Assembly (NCBI GenBank): GCA_949290515.1
Contig: CASERZ010000001.1
Location: forward strand, 62,001 to 126,000
Length of the DNA: 64,000 bases
Source of the DNA: an uncultured Christensenella sp.
GTDB lineage: Bacteria; Bacillota; Clostridia; Christensenellales; UBA3700
Direction: 5' to 3'
Shown here: positions 36,690-46,210 of the stretch, piece by piece
How positions within the stretch are numbered: position 1 is the stretch's first letter
Layout: each line of letters opens with the position of its first letter
Position numbers and translations under genes: made by a program
The notes under the pieces: generated by a model
Seen by the model: the letters and a program-made list of their open reading frames with translations, nothing else
The model's database searches: none
What the model was told of the DNA's origin: nothing

Positions 36690-37871
36690 ATGCTTTCCAA
36701 CTTCAACGTATTGCTCGGCGTAAGCGGAGGTATAGCGTGTTATAAGGCTTGCGAGGTCGTATCCCGATTGAAAAAACTCAATGCGGGAATAGACGTCGTA
36801 ATGACCAAACACGCGGCAGAATTCGTCGCGCCTTTGACATTCGAGACACTTTCCAACCGCCCCGTAGTCAGCGATATGTTTTCGAGGGAAAGGGAGTGGG
36901 AGGTAGAGCATATAGCTTTGGCTAAAAAAGCCGACCTGTGCATTATTGCTCCCGCTACGGCAAACGTAATCTCCAAGCTGGCGGAAGGGATTGCCGACGA
37001 TATGTTGACGACGACTTACCTCGCGCTGAAGTGCCCTGTAATCATAGCACCCGCAATGAATACGAATATGTACGAAAACCCTGTGATTAAAGCCAATCTG
37101 GACAAGCTCAGAAAATCCGGTGTAATCGTCATAGACAGTGCAGAGGGCAGGCTTGCTTGCGGGGACGTAGGCAAGGGCAAAATGGCAGAGCCGATAGATA
37201 TCGTCGCAAAGGCTGTCGAGGTGCTTTGTCCCAAGCGCGACTACGCGGGAAAGCGCGTGCTTGTTACAGCGGGCGCAACAAGAGAAAACATTGACGGCGT
37301 AAGATTTATCACCAACCGCTCGTCGGGCAAAATGGGTATCGAAATCGCAAAAGCCGCCTTAAAACGCGGTGCTGAGGTCGTGCTAGTCAAAGGACTTGTA
37401 CAGGTCAGCGTGCCTTCGTATATATCCAAGGTCGTCGCCGTAGAGTCTACCGAGCAGATGTACGAAGCCGTTATGGCAAACTATAAAGACTGCGACGTCA
37501 TAATAAAGGCGGCAGCTCCCAGCGATTACAGACCCAAGAAGAAGATTACGGACAAGTTAAAAGGCGAAGAAATAACGTTAGAGCTTGTCAAAAATCCCGA
37601 TATAGCAAAGGCGGTAGGCAAGGAAAAGGGTGAAAGGAAACTCGTGGTTTTCTGCGCCGAAACGCGCGAGCTTATGGAAAGCGCGATGAAAAAACTTGCC
37701 GATAAAAACGCCGATATGGTAGTTGCCAACGACGTTACTATGCAGGGTGCCGGATTTGACAGCGATACGAATATAGTTACGATAGCAAAGAAAGACGGAT
37801 TTTTAAAATCCTATCCCGTAATGCCCAAAAGTCAAGTTGCGGACGTAATACTCGACGAGATATACAAATGA
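36690..37871 (+). CDS. coaBC: phosphopantothenoylcysteine decarboxylase / synthetase
   Basis: Bifunctional CoA enzyme of 393 residues. CoaC (1-180) binds FMN and decarboxylates: LLGVSGGIACYKA, the catalytic-His TKHAAEFVAPLTF, PAMNTNMYENP, and the ACGDVGKGK loop. CoaB (185-393) joins cysteine to phosphopantothenate: VTAGATRENIDGVRFITNRSSGKMG, AAAPSDYRPKKK, LVKNPDIA. Overlaps priA by 4 bases. Confidence 0.95.
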   Translation: MLSNFNVLLGVSGGIACYKACEVVSRLKKLNAGIDVVMTKHAAEFVAPLTFETLSNRPVVSDMFSREREWEVEHIALAKKADLCIIAPATANVISKLAEGIADDMLTTTYLALKCPVIIAPAMNTNMYENPVIKANLDKLRKSGVIVIDSAEGRLACGDVGKGKMAEPIDIVAKAVEVLCPKRDYAGKRVLVTAGATRENIDGVRFITNRSSGKMGIEIAKAALKRGAEVVLVKGLVQVSVPSYISKVVAVESTEQMYEAVMANYKDCDVIIKAAAPSDYRPKKKITDKLKGEEITLELVKNPDIAKAVGKEKGERKLVVFCAETRELMESAMKKLADKNADMVVANDVTMQGAGFDSDTNIVTIAKKDGFLKSYPVMPKSQVADVILDEIYK

Positions 37872-40063
37872 TTGCAAGAGTTATCGTTGACATAAGCAAC
37901 AGCGAAATTGATAAGATTTTCGACTACGAAATACCCTCAAACCTTAACGTATGCAAAGGAAGCCGCGTGCTTGTTCCTTTCGGTACCAAAAGAATTGAGG
38001 GCTATTGCATTGATATAGTAGATAAATCCGACGTACCTACGCTCAAGAGCGTTGAGGGAGTGCTTGACGAGTTTGTATGCATCAGCGAGGAAATGCTCGA
38101 GCTTATGGAGTATATGAAACGCAAGTTTTATATACGCTACGTGGACAGCTTGAGACTTTTTATCCCTTCTAAATTAAGAGGCGGAAGAATAAAGGAACTC
38201 ACGAGAATTTTCGTTACGCTCAATCCTATGTTTACTTTCGAAGAGCTTGCCGACGCTTTGCCCAAGAGAGCAAAAAGTCAGCTAGCTGTGCTTGAAAGGT
38301 TAAAGAACGGCGGAGAATTTTTGTCGGTACTAAATACCGAATACTCGGTAAGTGCGATAAATTCTTTGGTATCGAAAGGCTTGCTAATCAAGACAAGCGA
38401 GCAGGTTGAGAGAAAACCTATGCAGAGCGTAAAGGGTGTATTAGACGAAAATTCCTTGCGCCCCGCTCAGAAAAAAGCGTTAGAAACGATATTCTCAACC
38501 GATAAAGACACCGTTTTATTGCACGGCGTTACTGGCTCGGGAAAGACGCTTGTATATATGTCGGCAATAAAAAAAGTGCTGGACGAAGGCAAAAATGCAA
38601 TAATGCTCGTGCCCGAAATCTCGCTTACCCCTCAGATGCTTAAAAACTTCAGAGGAATGTTCGGCGACAAGGTGGCTATGCTTCACAGCGGACTGAGCGA
38701 CGGTGAGAGATTTGACGAGTGGAAGAGACTTCTGAAAGGGCAAGCGAATATTGTCGTAGGCGCAAGGTCTGCTATATTCGCGCCGCTTAAAAATTTAGGG
38801 CTTATCATTATCGACGAAGAGCACGACGCAAGCTATATCAGCGAATCCAATCCCCGATATAGAACGGTGGATATTGCGCGCTTCAGAGCAAAATACAACA
38901 ACGCAAAAGTAGTACTCGGCAGCGCAACGCCTTCAATCGACAGCTATCTTCTTGCCAAGCAGGGCGAATACGCTCTTGCCGTAATGGAAGAACGCATAAG
39001 CGACAAGGGTATGCCTAAAATCGAAATCGTCAATATGTCCAACGAACTGATTATGGGCAATGACGGTATGTTTTCGGCAAAGCTGGAAGAGGAGCTTAGA
39101 AACACGCTTAAAAAAGGCGAGCAGGCAATGATATTCCTCAACAGACGAGGTCACTCCTCGTTTGTAATGTGCAGAAAATGCGGATACATAGCCAAGTGTA
39201 CGGACTGCGACGTATCGCTTACGTACCATTCTGTCGACAATATGTTAAAGTGTCACTACTGCGGAAAAAGGTATAAAATGCTCACCAATTGTCCCGACTG
39301 CGGCAGTACGAATATCCGCTACGGAAAATTAGGCACGCAGAGAGTTGTCGAAGAAATACACAGGCTTTTCCCCGACGTCAAAGTGTTGAGAATGGACAAC
39401 GAAACTACTACGACAAAAACGGCTTATCTCGACATACTGGGCGCGTTTGCGGCAAAAGAGGCACAGGTGCTTGTGGGCACTCAGATGATAGCCAAGGGAC
39501 ACGATTTTCCCGACGTAACTCTGGTTGGCATACTCGACGCGGATATGAGCCTTTATCATCAGGATTACCGCTCCAACGAGCGCACCTTTCAGCTCGTTAC
39601 TCAAGTTGCGGGCAGAGCGGGCAGAAGCGATAAGGGCGGCAAGGTAATACTTCAGACCTACGCGCCAAATCACTACGTGTACCGCTTTGCGGCAAAATAC
39701 GATTACAAGGGCTTTTTCGAAAAGGAAAACAACGTACGTCAGACGACCAACTTTCCGCCTTATACGACGATAATAAGAGTGCTTATGACGTCGGAAGACG
39801 AGGATAAGGTAATCGAGGCGGCAAAAAAGATATACAGAGAACTTTTGTCTTATGCGCAAGCCAATGCGGACGACTTTCTGTACATACAGGCAATGAAGTC
39901 GCCTATGGGAAGAATACAGAATAAATACCGCTACCAGATAATTGCGAGGATAAGGCGCAGGCGCGAAGACGAAATAATCGCGAAATTTTACGGCGTAATA
40001 GACGCCAACAAATTCAGACAGGTATCCGTATTTGCGGAAATAAACCCGCAGAATATGGCGTGA
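37868..40063 (+). CDS. priA: primosomal replication restart helicase PriA
   Basis: Reloads the replisome at stalled forks. 731 residues: N-terminal 3'-binding domain, Walker [17 protein letters not shown] Walker B, then a zinc module with eight cysteines (CRKCGYIAKCTDC..CHYCGKRY..CPDC), then GTQMIAKGHDFPDVTLVG and VAGRAGR. ATG overlaps the coaBC stop (ATGA). Confidence 0.96.
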   Translation: MIARVIVDISNSEIDKIFDYEIPSNLNVCKGSRVLVPFGTKRIEGYCIDIVDKSDVPTLKSVEGVLDEFVCISEEMLELMEYMKRKFYIRYVDSLRLFIPSKLRGGRIKELTRIFVTLNPMFTFEELADALPKRAKSQLAVLERLKNGGEFLSVLNTEYSVSAINSLVSKGLLIKTSEQVERKPMQSVKGVLDENSLRPAQKKALETIFSTDKDTVLLHGVTGSGKTLVYMSAIKKVLDEGKNAIMLVPEISLTPQMLKNFRGMFGDKVAMLHSGLSDGERFDEWKRLLKGQANIVVGARSAIFAPLKNLGLIIIDEEHDASYISESNPRYRTVDIARFRAKYNNAKVVLGSATPSIDSYLLAKQGEYALAVMEERISDKGMPKIEIVNMSNELIMGNDGMFSAKLEEELRNTLKKGEQAMIFLNRRGHSSFVMCRKCGYIAKCTDCDVSLTYHSVDNMLKCHYCGKRYKMLTNCPDCGSTNIRYGKLGTQRVVEEIHRLFPDVKVLRMDNETTTTKTAYLDILGAFAAKEAQVLVGTQMIAKGHDFPDVTLVGILDADMSLYHQDYRSNERTFQLVTQVAGRAGRSDKGGKVILQTYAPNHYVYRFAAKYDYKGFFEKENNVRQTTNFPPYTTIIRVLMTSEDEDKVIEAAKKIYRELLSYAQANADDFLYIQAMKSPMGRIQNKYRYQIIARIRRRREDEIIAKFYGVIDANKFRQVSVFAEINPQNMA

Positions 40064-40076
40064 TAAAGGAGTATTT

Positions 40077-40529
40077 ATGGCATTAAGAGATATTGTTACA
40101 GACCCCAATCCTACACTCAGAAAAAAGTGCAGACCCGTAGAAGTTTTCGATGAAAAACTCGGCAGACTTCTTGACGATATGCGCGAGACGATGAAACACG
40201 CCGACGGCGTAGGACTTGCAGGACCTCAGGTAGGAATCTTGAGAAGACTTGCGGTCGTCGAAGTAGAGGATTTTTATATCGAACTTATCAATCCCGTAAT
40301 CGTCAAAAAGTCGGGAAGTCAGGACGGCCCAGAGGGTTGTCTCAGCGTACCTAACAGACAGGAAAGCGTTGTGCGCCCTTATAAAGTTACCGTGGATTAT
40401 CAGGACAGACACGGCAATCCTATGACGGCAACGGCTGAGGGCTATGTCGCAAGAGCTTTCTGTCACGAGATAGACCATCTTGACGGAATACTGTATTACG
40501 ACTTAGTCGGCAAAAAGAACGCAAAATAA
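40077..40529 (+). CDS. def: peptide deformylase
   Basis: Removes the formyl group from nascent proteins. 150 residues with the three motifs GVGLAGPQVG, EGCLS and HEIDHLDG; metal ligands C88, H130 and H134, catalytic E131. 13 bases after priA, SD AAAGGAG. Followed by fmt, the enzyme that adds the formyl group. Confidence 0.96.
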   Translation: MALRDIVTDPNPTLRKKCRPVEVFDEKLGRLLDDMRETMKHADGVGLAGPQVGILRRLAVVEVEDFYIELINPVIVKKSGSQDGPEGCLSVPNRQESVVRPYKVTVDYQDRHGNPMTATAEGYVARAFCHEIDHLDGILYYDLVGKKNAK

Positions 40530-40635
40530 TTTTATCGTTGCTATCGCTTGCAAAACTTTTCAGGCGGCAAGAGATTTGCATACATATGGTAAACCATAAA
40601 CAGACTGAAATCAATTAATAAAATCCAGAGGCGCA

Positions 40636-41556
40636 ATGAGAATACTTTTTTTAGGCACGCCCGACTTTGCGGTCGCGGCACTTGAGAGAATAGTCGGTAC
40701 TGACAACGAGGTTGTAGGCGTAGTTACTCAACCTGACAGAAAACGCAACAGAGGCGAGGTGAGTTTTTGCCCCGTAAAGCAGTTTGCCGTCGAAAAAGGT
40801 ATTAAGGTATATCAATACGAAAGTATTCGTAAAGAGGGCGTCGAGGATATAAAAGCAATCAATCCCGACATAATGATTACCTGTGCTTTCGGGCAGATAA
40901 TCAGTCAGGAAATTCTCGATATTCCCAAATACGGAGTAATCAATATTCACGCTTCGCTTTTGCCTAAGTACAGAGGTAGCAGCCCTATACAGTGGTGTCT
41001 TGTCAACGGTGAGAGCAAGACGGGTGTTACGATAATGCGTACGGCTTTGGCGGTGGACAGCGGAGATATCCTTCTGCAAAAGGAGATTGATATTCTGCCC
41101 GAAGAAAATGCTGGCGAGCTTTTTGACAGGCTTGCAATACTCGGCGGTCAGGCAATAGTCGAAGCTTTGGAAATAATCGCAGACGACCGAGCCGTATATA
41201 CTCCTCAGCAAGAGAGCCAAGCTACGCACTATCCTATGATATCCAAAGAGGACGGAAAGATAGACTGGTCGAAAAGCGCGCGTGAAGTATTCAATAAGAT
41301 GCGCGGTTTTACGCCCTGGCCTTCGGCTTTTACTACTTTGGACGGAAAACTTTTCAAGATACTCAAATGCGTGGTATCTGACAAAATATTTGACGGCAAA
41401 GAGGGAGAAGTAGTTATAGAAGAGCGTAAAGCGTACGTTGTTTGCGGCAACGGTACGGTAGAGTTGAAAGAAGTTCAGCTAGAGGGTAAAAAAGCTATGC
41501 CCGTAAGCGACTTTTTGCTCAGCGGAAAACTCAAGACGGGAGTGATGCTGGGATAA
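40636..41556 (+). CDS. fmt: methionyl-tRNA formyltransferase
   Basis: Formylates initiator Met-tRNA using 10-formyl-THF. 306 residues: FLGTPDFAVAAL, the catalytic block NIHASLLPKYRGSSPIQW, and TIMRTALAVDSGDIL; the C-terminal OB-like tRNA domain ends LKTGVMLG. The stop shares one base with the rsmB start. Confidence 0.96.
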   Translation: MRILFLGTPDFAVAALERIVGTDNEVVGVVTQPDRKRNRGEVSFCPVKQFAVEKGIKVYQYESIRKEGVEDIKAINPDIMITCAFGQIISQEILDIPKYGVINIHASLLPKYRGSSPIQWCLVNGESKTGVTIMRTALAVDSGDILLQKEIDILPEENAGELFDRLAILGGQAIVEALEIIADDRAVYTPQQESQATHYPMISKEDGKIDWSKSAREVFNKMRGFTPWPSAFTTLDGKLFKILKCVVSDKIFDGKEGEVVIEERKAYVVCGNGTVELKEVQLEGKKAMPVSDFLLSGKLKTGVMLG

Positions 41557-42794
41557 TGAACGGATTTGCTTTCGCTTACGACATACTTGCCAAGATATAC
41601 AAGGAAGACGCGTTCAGCTCGATAGAGCTTAACAAACGCGTTACAGGCGCGAGCAATCAGGCTGTAGTAACAAGGCTTGTATACGGAGTATTGCAGAAAG
41701 ATACCGAACTCGAATATTACATATCCAAGTTTACTCAAAAGCGTCCCAACAAAAGCGTTGCGGTGCTTCTCAAAGAAGCAATGTACTGTCTTTTGTATAT
41801 GGACAGTTTTCCCGATTATGCGGTAGTCGACGAGAGCGTGGAATTGTGCCAGAAGATAGGAAAACGCCAGCTCAAAGGCTTTGTAAACGGCGTACTTAAA
41901 AACTTTATAGCGGCGGGTAAAAAAGCAGAGCTTCCCAAGGACAGAGACGAAAGACTGAGCATAACGGTAAGCGTGCCGCTGTGGCTTGTGAGAGCCTACA
42001 TAAGGCAGTACGGATTCGAAAAAACGCAAGAGTTTTTGAGTGTCGAGGAGTTTACGAAAGAGCATATACGCAACAATTCGAGATTATGGACTACGGCTCA
42101 ACTCAAAAGCGCGCTTGATGAGAAAAACATATCCTATGTACAAAGTAGCGCGGGCGGACTTTTTGTAGATAACTCAGCGTATATAAAGGAACTCAGCGCG
42201 CAAGGAAAGATTACTTATCAATCTATGACTTCTATGCTTGCGGTACAGGCGCTCGAAGTCAAAGACGGAGAAAAGATGCTCGATTTATGCGCCGCGCCGG
42301 GAGGTAAAAGCGTATATGCGAGCGAGCTAGCCGATATAGAAATTACATCGTGCGATATATACGAACACAGACTGGAGCTTATAAAAGCTTATGCTGACCG
42401 AATGAAAGAAAAGAGCATAAACGTTATGCTCAACGACGCTACGCAGTATAATGACGCTTTTTATTGTTCGTTTGACAAAGTGCTTTGCGACGTGCCTTGC
42501 AGCGGTTTGGGCGTTGCGGGTAAAAAACCCGATATATATCTGCGTTCCTCTATGCAAAAAGTTTTAGAGCTGAGTGAAGTGCAATACAAAATTCTTTCAA
42601 ACGCAAGCAAATACGTCAAGCCTCAGGGAAGACTTGTCTATTCGACTTGTACTACGCTGAGAGAGGAAAATTACAACGTGGTCGGAAAGTTTGTCAAGGA
42701 CAATCAGAGCTGGCGCGTTTTGCGACACGAAAACTTCTTGCCTGACGGCAAAGGGTGTGACGGTTTCTTTATTGCCGTATTGGAGAGAAAATGA
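41556..42794 (+). CDS. rsmB: 16S rRNA m5C967 methyltransferase
   Basis: 412 residues. N-terminal NusB-like RNA-binding domain (1-140), then the Rossmann methyltransferase with LDLCAAPGGKSVYASEL, the two catalytic cysteines in DVPCSGLG and STCTT. Starts in the fmt stop and overlaps rlmN by 4 bases. Confidence 0.95.
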   Translation: MNGFAFAYDILAKIYKEDAFSSIELNKRVTGASNQAVVTRLVYGVLQKDTELEYYISKFTQKRPNKSVAVLLKEAMYCLLYMDSFPDYAVVDESVELCQKIGKRQLKGFVNGVLKNFIAAGKKAELPKDRDERLSITVSVPLWLVRAYIRQYGFEKTQEFLSVEEFTKEHIRNNSRLWTTAQLKSALDEKNISYVQSSAGGLFVDNSAYIKELSAQGKITYQSMTSMLAVQALEVKDGEKMLDLCAAPGGKSVYASELADIEITSCDIYEHRLELIKAYADRMKEKSINVMLNDATQYNDAFYCSFDKVLCDVPCSGLGVAGKKPDIYLRSSMQKVLELSEVQYKILSNASKYVKPQGRLVYSTCTTLREENYNVVGKFVKDNQSWRVLRHENFLPDGKGCDGFFIAVLERK

Positions 42795-43849
42795 GTCAAT
42801 CAATGTTGCTTTTGGATATGAATATCGACGAGCTCAGCGGATTCGTACTTGCGCACAATCAGCCGCTTTTCCGCGCGAAACAGCTATACGAGTGGCTTAA
42901 CAAAGGTGCTGACTTAGATGAGATGAAAAATCTTCCCGCAGCTTTTTTGTCAACTCTAAAGGATGAGGGGTACAGAGCGCAGGGAGTAAAAATAGTCAAG
43001 CGTCTTACTTCTCAAAAAGACGGTACAATCAAATATCTCTATTCGCTTTCTGACGGCAACGTAATAGAGGGCGTATTGATGAAATATAAATATGGCAATA
43101 CATTGTGCGTATCTACACAAGTCGGTTGCAGAATGGGCTGTGTGTTCTGTGCGTCTACTTTGGATGGTCTGGTGCGCAATCTGACGGCGGGAGAAATACT
43201 CGGACAAGTAATAGCCGTCAATAGAGAAAATTCTACCGAGGATTCGCGAGGAGTAACAAATATCGTGCTAATGGGTAGCGGCGAGCCTTTGGATAACTAT
43301 GACAATGTATGCAAATTTTTGAGCCTTGTGAGCGACGAAAAGGGGCTTAACGTATCCAGAAGAAACGTATCTTTATCGACTTGCGGATTGTGCGAAAAGA
43401 TAAGACAACTTGCAGACGACGGATACAGTCCTACGATGACCATATCCTTGCACGCGCCTAACGACGAAATGCGCAAAGAAATAATGCCTATCGCAAAAAA
43501 ATATTCGATAAGCGATATAATATCGGCAGTAAAATATTACTTCGATAAGACCGGCAGACGCATTATTTTCGAGTATTCGATGATTAGCGGTAAAAACGAT
43601 ACAGAGGATTGCGCGCGCGAACTTGCGAAAGTGGTAAAGGGATTGTCGTGTCATATCAATCTCATACCTCTCAACTACGTTAAAGAAAGAGGACTGGACG
43701 GAAGCAGTAAAAAGAATATATACCGTTTTCAAGCCATACTCGAAGGACACGGCGTAAGCGTAACGGTAAGGCGTAGTATGGGCGGCGATATAGAAGGCGC
43801 GTGCGGACAACTCAGAAGAAAGGTGCTCGAGCAAAATGAAAGTCTATGA
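42791..43849 (+). CDS. rlmN: 23S rRNA / tRNA m2A methyltransferase RlmN
   Basis: Radical-SAM methyltransferase for A2503 of 23S rRNA and A37 of tRNA. 352 residues; CRMGCVFC binds the Fe-S cluster with C113, C117 and C120, LMGSGEPLDNYDNV and SLHAPNDE follow, and the methyl-carrier Cys is in the C-terminal GDIEGACGQL. In most Bacillota prpC and prkC follow; here a Nudix gene overlaps its end by 14 bases. Confidence 0.96.
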   Translation: MSQSMLLLDMNIDELSGFVLAHNQPLFRAKQLYEWLNKGADLDEMKNLPAAFLSTLKDEGYRAQGVKIVKRLTSQKDGTIKYLYSLSDGNVIEGVLMKYKYGNTLCVSTQVGCRMGCVFCASTLDGLVRNLTAGEILGQVIAVNRENSTEDSRGVTNIVLMGSGEPLDNYDNVCKFLSLVSDEKGLNVSRRNVSLSTCGLCEKIRQLADDGYSPTMTISLHAPNDEMRKEIMPIAKKYSISDIISAVKYYFDKTGRRIIFEYSMISGKNDTEDCARELAKVVKGLSCHINLIPLNYVKERGLDGSSKKNIYRFQAILEGHGVSVTVRRSMGGDIEGACGQLRRKVLEQNESL

Positions 43850-44336
43850 AATAAAAGACGCGTACTACCGCGCCGGTAAAGAATACAGAGAAATCCGCAA
43901 AGCAGTAAGAGCCGTCATAATCGACAAAGAGGGGAACATACTTGCGGAAGAGACCAAGAAACCTTATGTTTTTATGCTTCCCGGAGGAAAGCTCGAAGAC
44001 GATGAGAGCGTGCGCGACTGTGTAATACGTGAATGCGCCGAAGAGTGCGGACTTATTGTAGAGTCAGAAGAAGAGTTGTTTGCGATAAAAGAGTACTATA
44101 AGGATAAAATCTTTTACACTACTTACGTAAAATGCGCGATAAAAGGTGAATGTATTAAGTCTTTGACGGACAACGAAAATAAGCTGGGACTGAATTGCGT
44201 ATGGAGATGTCTGAGTGAAGCCGAAAAGACAGCTGTAAAGCTCGAAAAATTTTATTCGAGCGGAAGCGAGCTTGAGGGAATGCACAGACGCGAGCGCACT
44301 GCTTTGGGGGCTATAAAGGAAATATTTAAGGCTTAG
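43836..44336 (+). CDS. Nudix hydrolase
   Basis: 166 residues with a perfect Nudix box at 51-73 (G51, E57, R65, E66, E69, E70, G72), so a divalent-metal pyrophosphohydrolase. The substrate cannot be told. The box is followed by KEYYKDKIFYTTYVKCAI and a C-terminal helical tail. The ATG lies inside rlmN, overlapping by 14 bases, which implies tight coupling. It occupies the place where phosphatase PrpC and kinase PrkC lie in related genomes. Confidence 0.9.
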   Translation: MKVYEIKDAYYRAGKEYREIRKAVRAVIIDKEGNILAEETKKPYVFMLPGGKLEDDESVRDCVIRECAEECGLIVESEEELFAIKEYYKDKIFYTTYVKCAIKGECIKSLTDNENKLGLNCVWRCLSEAEKTAVKLEKFYSSGSELEGMHRRERTALGAIKEIFKA

Positions 44337-44401
44337 CCGATACAGTAACAGCAAAATATACGGCAATAAATTAATGCGGAAAAGCCGCAAAGGAGAATAT
44401 T

Positions 44402-45283
44402 ATCAAATCTAAAACAAAAGGTCAAATCATAAAAGGAGTGGGTGGCGTCTATACCGTAGTTACCCAAGAGGGCGAAACGGTAAAATGCTATCCGAGAGGT
44501 AAGCTCAAGTCAAACGGCGCGCTTTTTATAGGTGACATCGTAAATATTGCCGTTGACAAAGAGGGGATTATCGAAAGTGTCGAGCCGAGAAAAACTCAGC
44601 TTGTAAGACCTTACGTGAGCAATATGGATTGCATAGTCATAGTGCTTGCACCGTTGCCTAAACCCGATATGATGCTGGTGGATAAATTGATAATAGGTGC
44701 GGCGGAAAACGGTATAGTACCGATAATATGCGTAAACAAAGCCGATATGGAGGGGGCAGACAAGGTAGCTGAAGAAGTTGCATCCGACTACAAGGACGAG
44801 GCGGATATTCTGGTCATATCCACGCAGACAAATCAGGGTATTCCCGAGCTTATGGACAAGATAAAAGGCAAATACGTCTGTCTGGCTGGTCAGTCGGCGG
44901 TAGGCAAGTCTTCGTTAATCAACTGTATACTAGGCAGTGATAAGCAGCTTACGGGCGATTTGAGCAAAAAGGGCGACAGAGGTAAGAATACCACCAGACA
45001 TATAGAGATAATCACGCTTGCCGACGGTACAAAGATTGCTGATACTTGCGGATTCAACAAGCTTGAACTTCCTTTATTCGAGCCGTCGCGACTTTCGACT
45101 TATTACGCTGAATTCGACGAATACGCAGATAAATGTAAATTCAGAGGCTGCAATCATTATAAAGAGAGCGATTGCGCAGTAAAGCGTGCCGTAGAAGAAG
45201 GTAAGATAGCCAAAAGCAGATATGACAGATATATTGCGTTGTTTTCGCATATTGAAAGCAGATGGAACAGGCGTTACGATTGA
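44402..45283 (+). CDS. rsgA: ribosome small subunit GTPase A, apparent ATC start
   Basis: Circularly permuted GTPase that helps mature the 30S subunit. 293 residues if started at ATC 44402. Upstream of the GTG at 44438 the frame encodes KSKTKGQIIKGVGGVYTV, which is the expected RsgA N-terminus, and AAAGGAG lies 6 bases before the ATC. A TAA at 44372 closes the frame, with no ATG, GTG or TTG in between. G4 NKAD, G1 GQSAVGKSS and G3 DTCGF are in permuted order, then the zinc motif C..CxH..C (KCKFRGCNHYKESDC). Confidence 0.85.
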   Translation: MKSKTKGQIIKGVGGVYTVVTQEGETVKCYPRGKLKSNGALFIGDIVNIAVDKEGIIESVEPRKTQLVRPYVSNMDCIVIVLAPLPKPDMMLVDKLIIGAAENGIVPIICVNKADMEGADKVAEEVASDYKDEADILVISTQTNQGIPELMDKIKGKYVCLAGQSAVGKSSLINCILGSDKQLTGDLSKKGDRGKNTTRHIEIITLADGTKIADTCGFNKLELPLFEPSRLSTYYAEFDEYADKCKFRGCNHYKESDCAVKRAVEEGKIAKSRYDRYIALFSHIESRWNRRYD

Positions 45284-45466
45284 ACACTATTTTTAATACC
45301 GTTCAAATGTACAAAAACAATAAAATCACTAAAAATAAAACATTTGAACATTGTTCAATTTTATAAAAACAAAAAAACAGAACACTGTTTCAGACGCAAA
45401 ACTCAAATTCGGATAATCGGATAAAAAGTAGATAAATTGCCGCTTGTCGGCATACAGGAGATAAAA
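45284..45466. other. gap between rsgA and rpe with palindromes
   Basis: Contains one good (45344-45358) and one degenerate (GAACACTGTTT near 45380) copy of the TTGAACA palindrome. Just after the rsgA stop, TTGAAC and GTTCAA half-sites are 15 bases apart. No terminator is clear. Confidence 0.5.
45344..45358. repeat. palindrome family member 4
   Basis: TTGAACATTGTTCAA, a perfect core without extended arms, followed by TTTTATAAAA. Located between rsgA and rpe. Confidence 0.7.
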
Positions 45467-46153
45467 ATGAGTATATTGGTTTCTCCGTCGATACTTTCGG
45501 CGGATTTTGCAAAGATGGGAGAGGACGTAGCTAAGCTAAAAGGCTGGGGCGCGGACTGGGTGCATTGCGACGTAATGGACGGAGTATTTTGCCCTAATAT
45601 CACGTTCGGAATACCTATGATAAAAGCTATCAGAAAGTATACGGATTTGCCTTTGGATGTGCATTTGATGATTACCCATCCCGAGCGCTATGTGGAAAAA
45701 TTTTTGGACGCAGGTGCCGATATTATTACTTTTCACCCCGAAAGCAGCGAAGACGTCGAAGGTATAATCGACAACGTGCATCGCAACGGCAAGAAGGTCG
45801 GGCTTGTGCTTAATCCCAACATACCCGTCAGAGAGGTCGCAAAGTATATTGATATGATTGACCTTGTTATGCTTATGGGTGTTTATCCCGGATTTTCCGC
45901 GCAAAAGTTTATTACCGATACTATGTACAAGATAAGCGACCTTAAGGCACTTATCGGAGATAGGGACGTAATGATAGAGTTTGACGGAGGCGTAAGCGTG
46001 GATAATATTGCTGAAATGGAAAGTCGCGGCGTAAACGTTGCCGTAAGCGGCAGCTACGTATTCGGAGCGAAAGACCCCAAAGAAGCAATTGCTTTTCTTA
46101 AAAACCGTAAAAAACTCGACGATTATATCAAAGAATACAAGCCATTCAGCTAA
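45467..46153 (+). CDS. rpe: ribulose-phosphate 3-epimerase
   Basis: Interconverts ribulose-5-P and xylulose-5-P. 228 residues from ATG 45467 (SD AGGAGAT; MSILVSPSILSADFAKMGEDV); a longer frame from 45437 would add ten unlike residues. TIM barrel with VHCDVMDGVFCPNITFG, VHLMITHPERYV, MGVYPGFSAQKF and EFDGGVSVDNI. thiN, usual next gene in Bacillus, is absent. Confidence 0.96.
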   Translation: MSILVSPSILSADFAKMGEDVAKLKGWGADWVHCDVMDGVFCPNITFGIPMIKAIRKYTDLPLDVHLMITHPERYVEKFLDAGADIITFHPESSEDVEGIIDNVHRNGKKVGLVLNPNIPVREVAKYIDMIDLVMLMGVYPGFSAQKFITDTMYKISDLKALIGDRDVMIEFDGGVSVDNIAEMESRGVNVAVSGSYVFGAKDPKEAIAFLKNRKKLDDYIKEYKPFS

Positions 46154-46210
46154 AGTGTAACGGATTTGCTTTGATTTTCATATAATGCACCAGAGTAAGG
46201 AGGGCAGGCT

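Noticed and set aside
44374..44412. 12-codon ORF starting ATG just before rsgA
   Set aside because: It is in another frame, without its own SD, and ends inside the rsgA N-terminus; it could be a leader peptide but nothing supports this.
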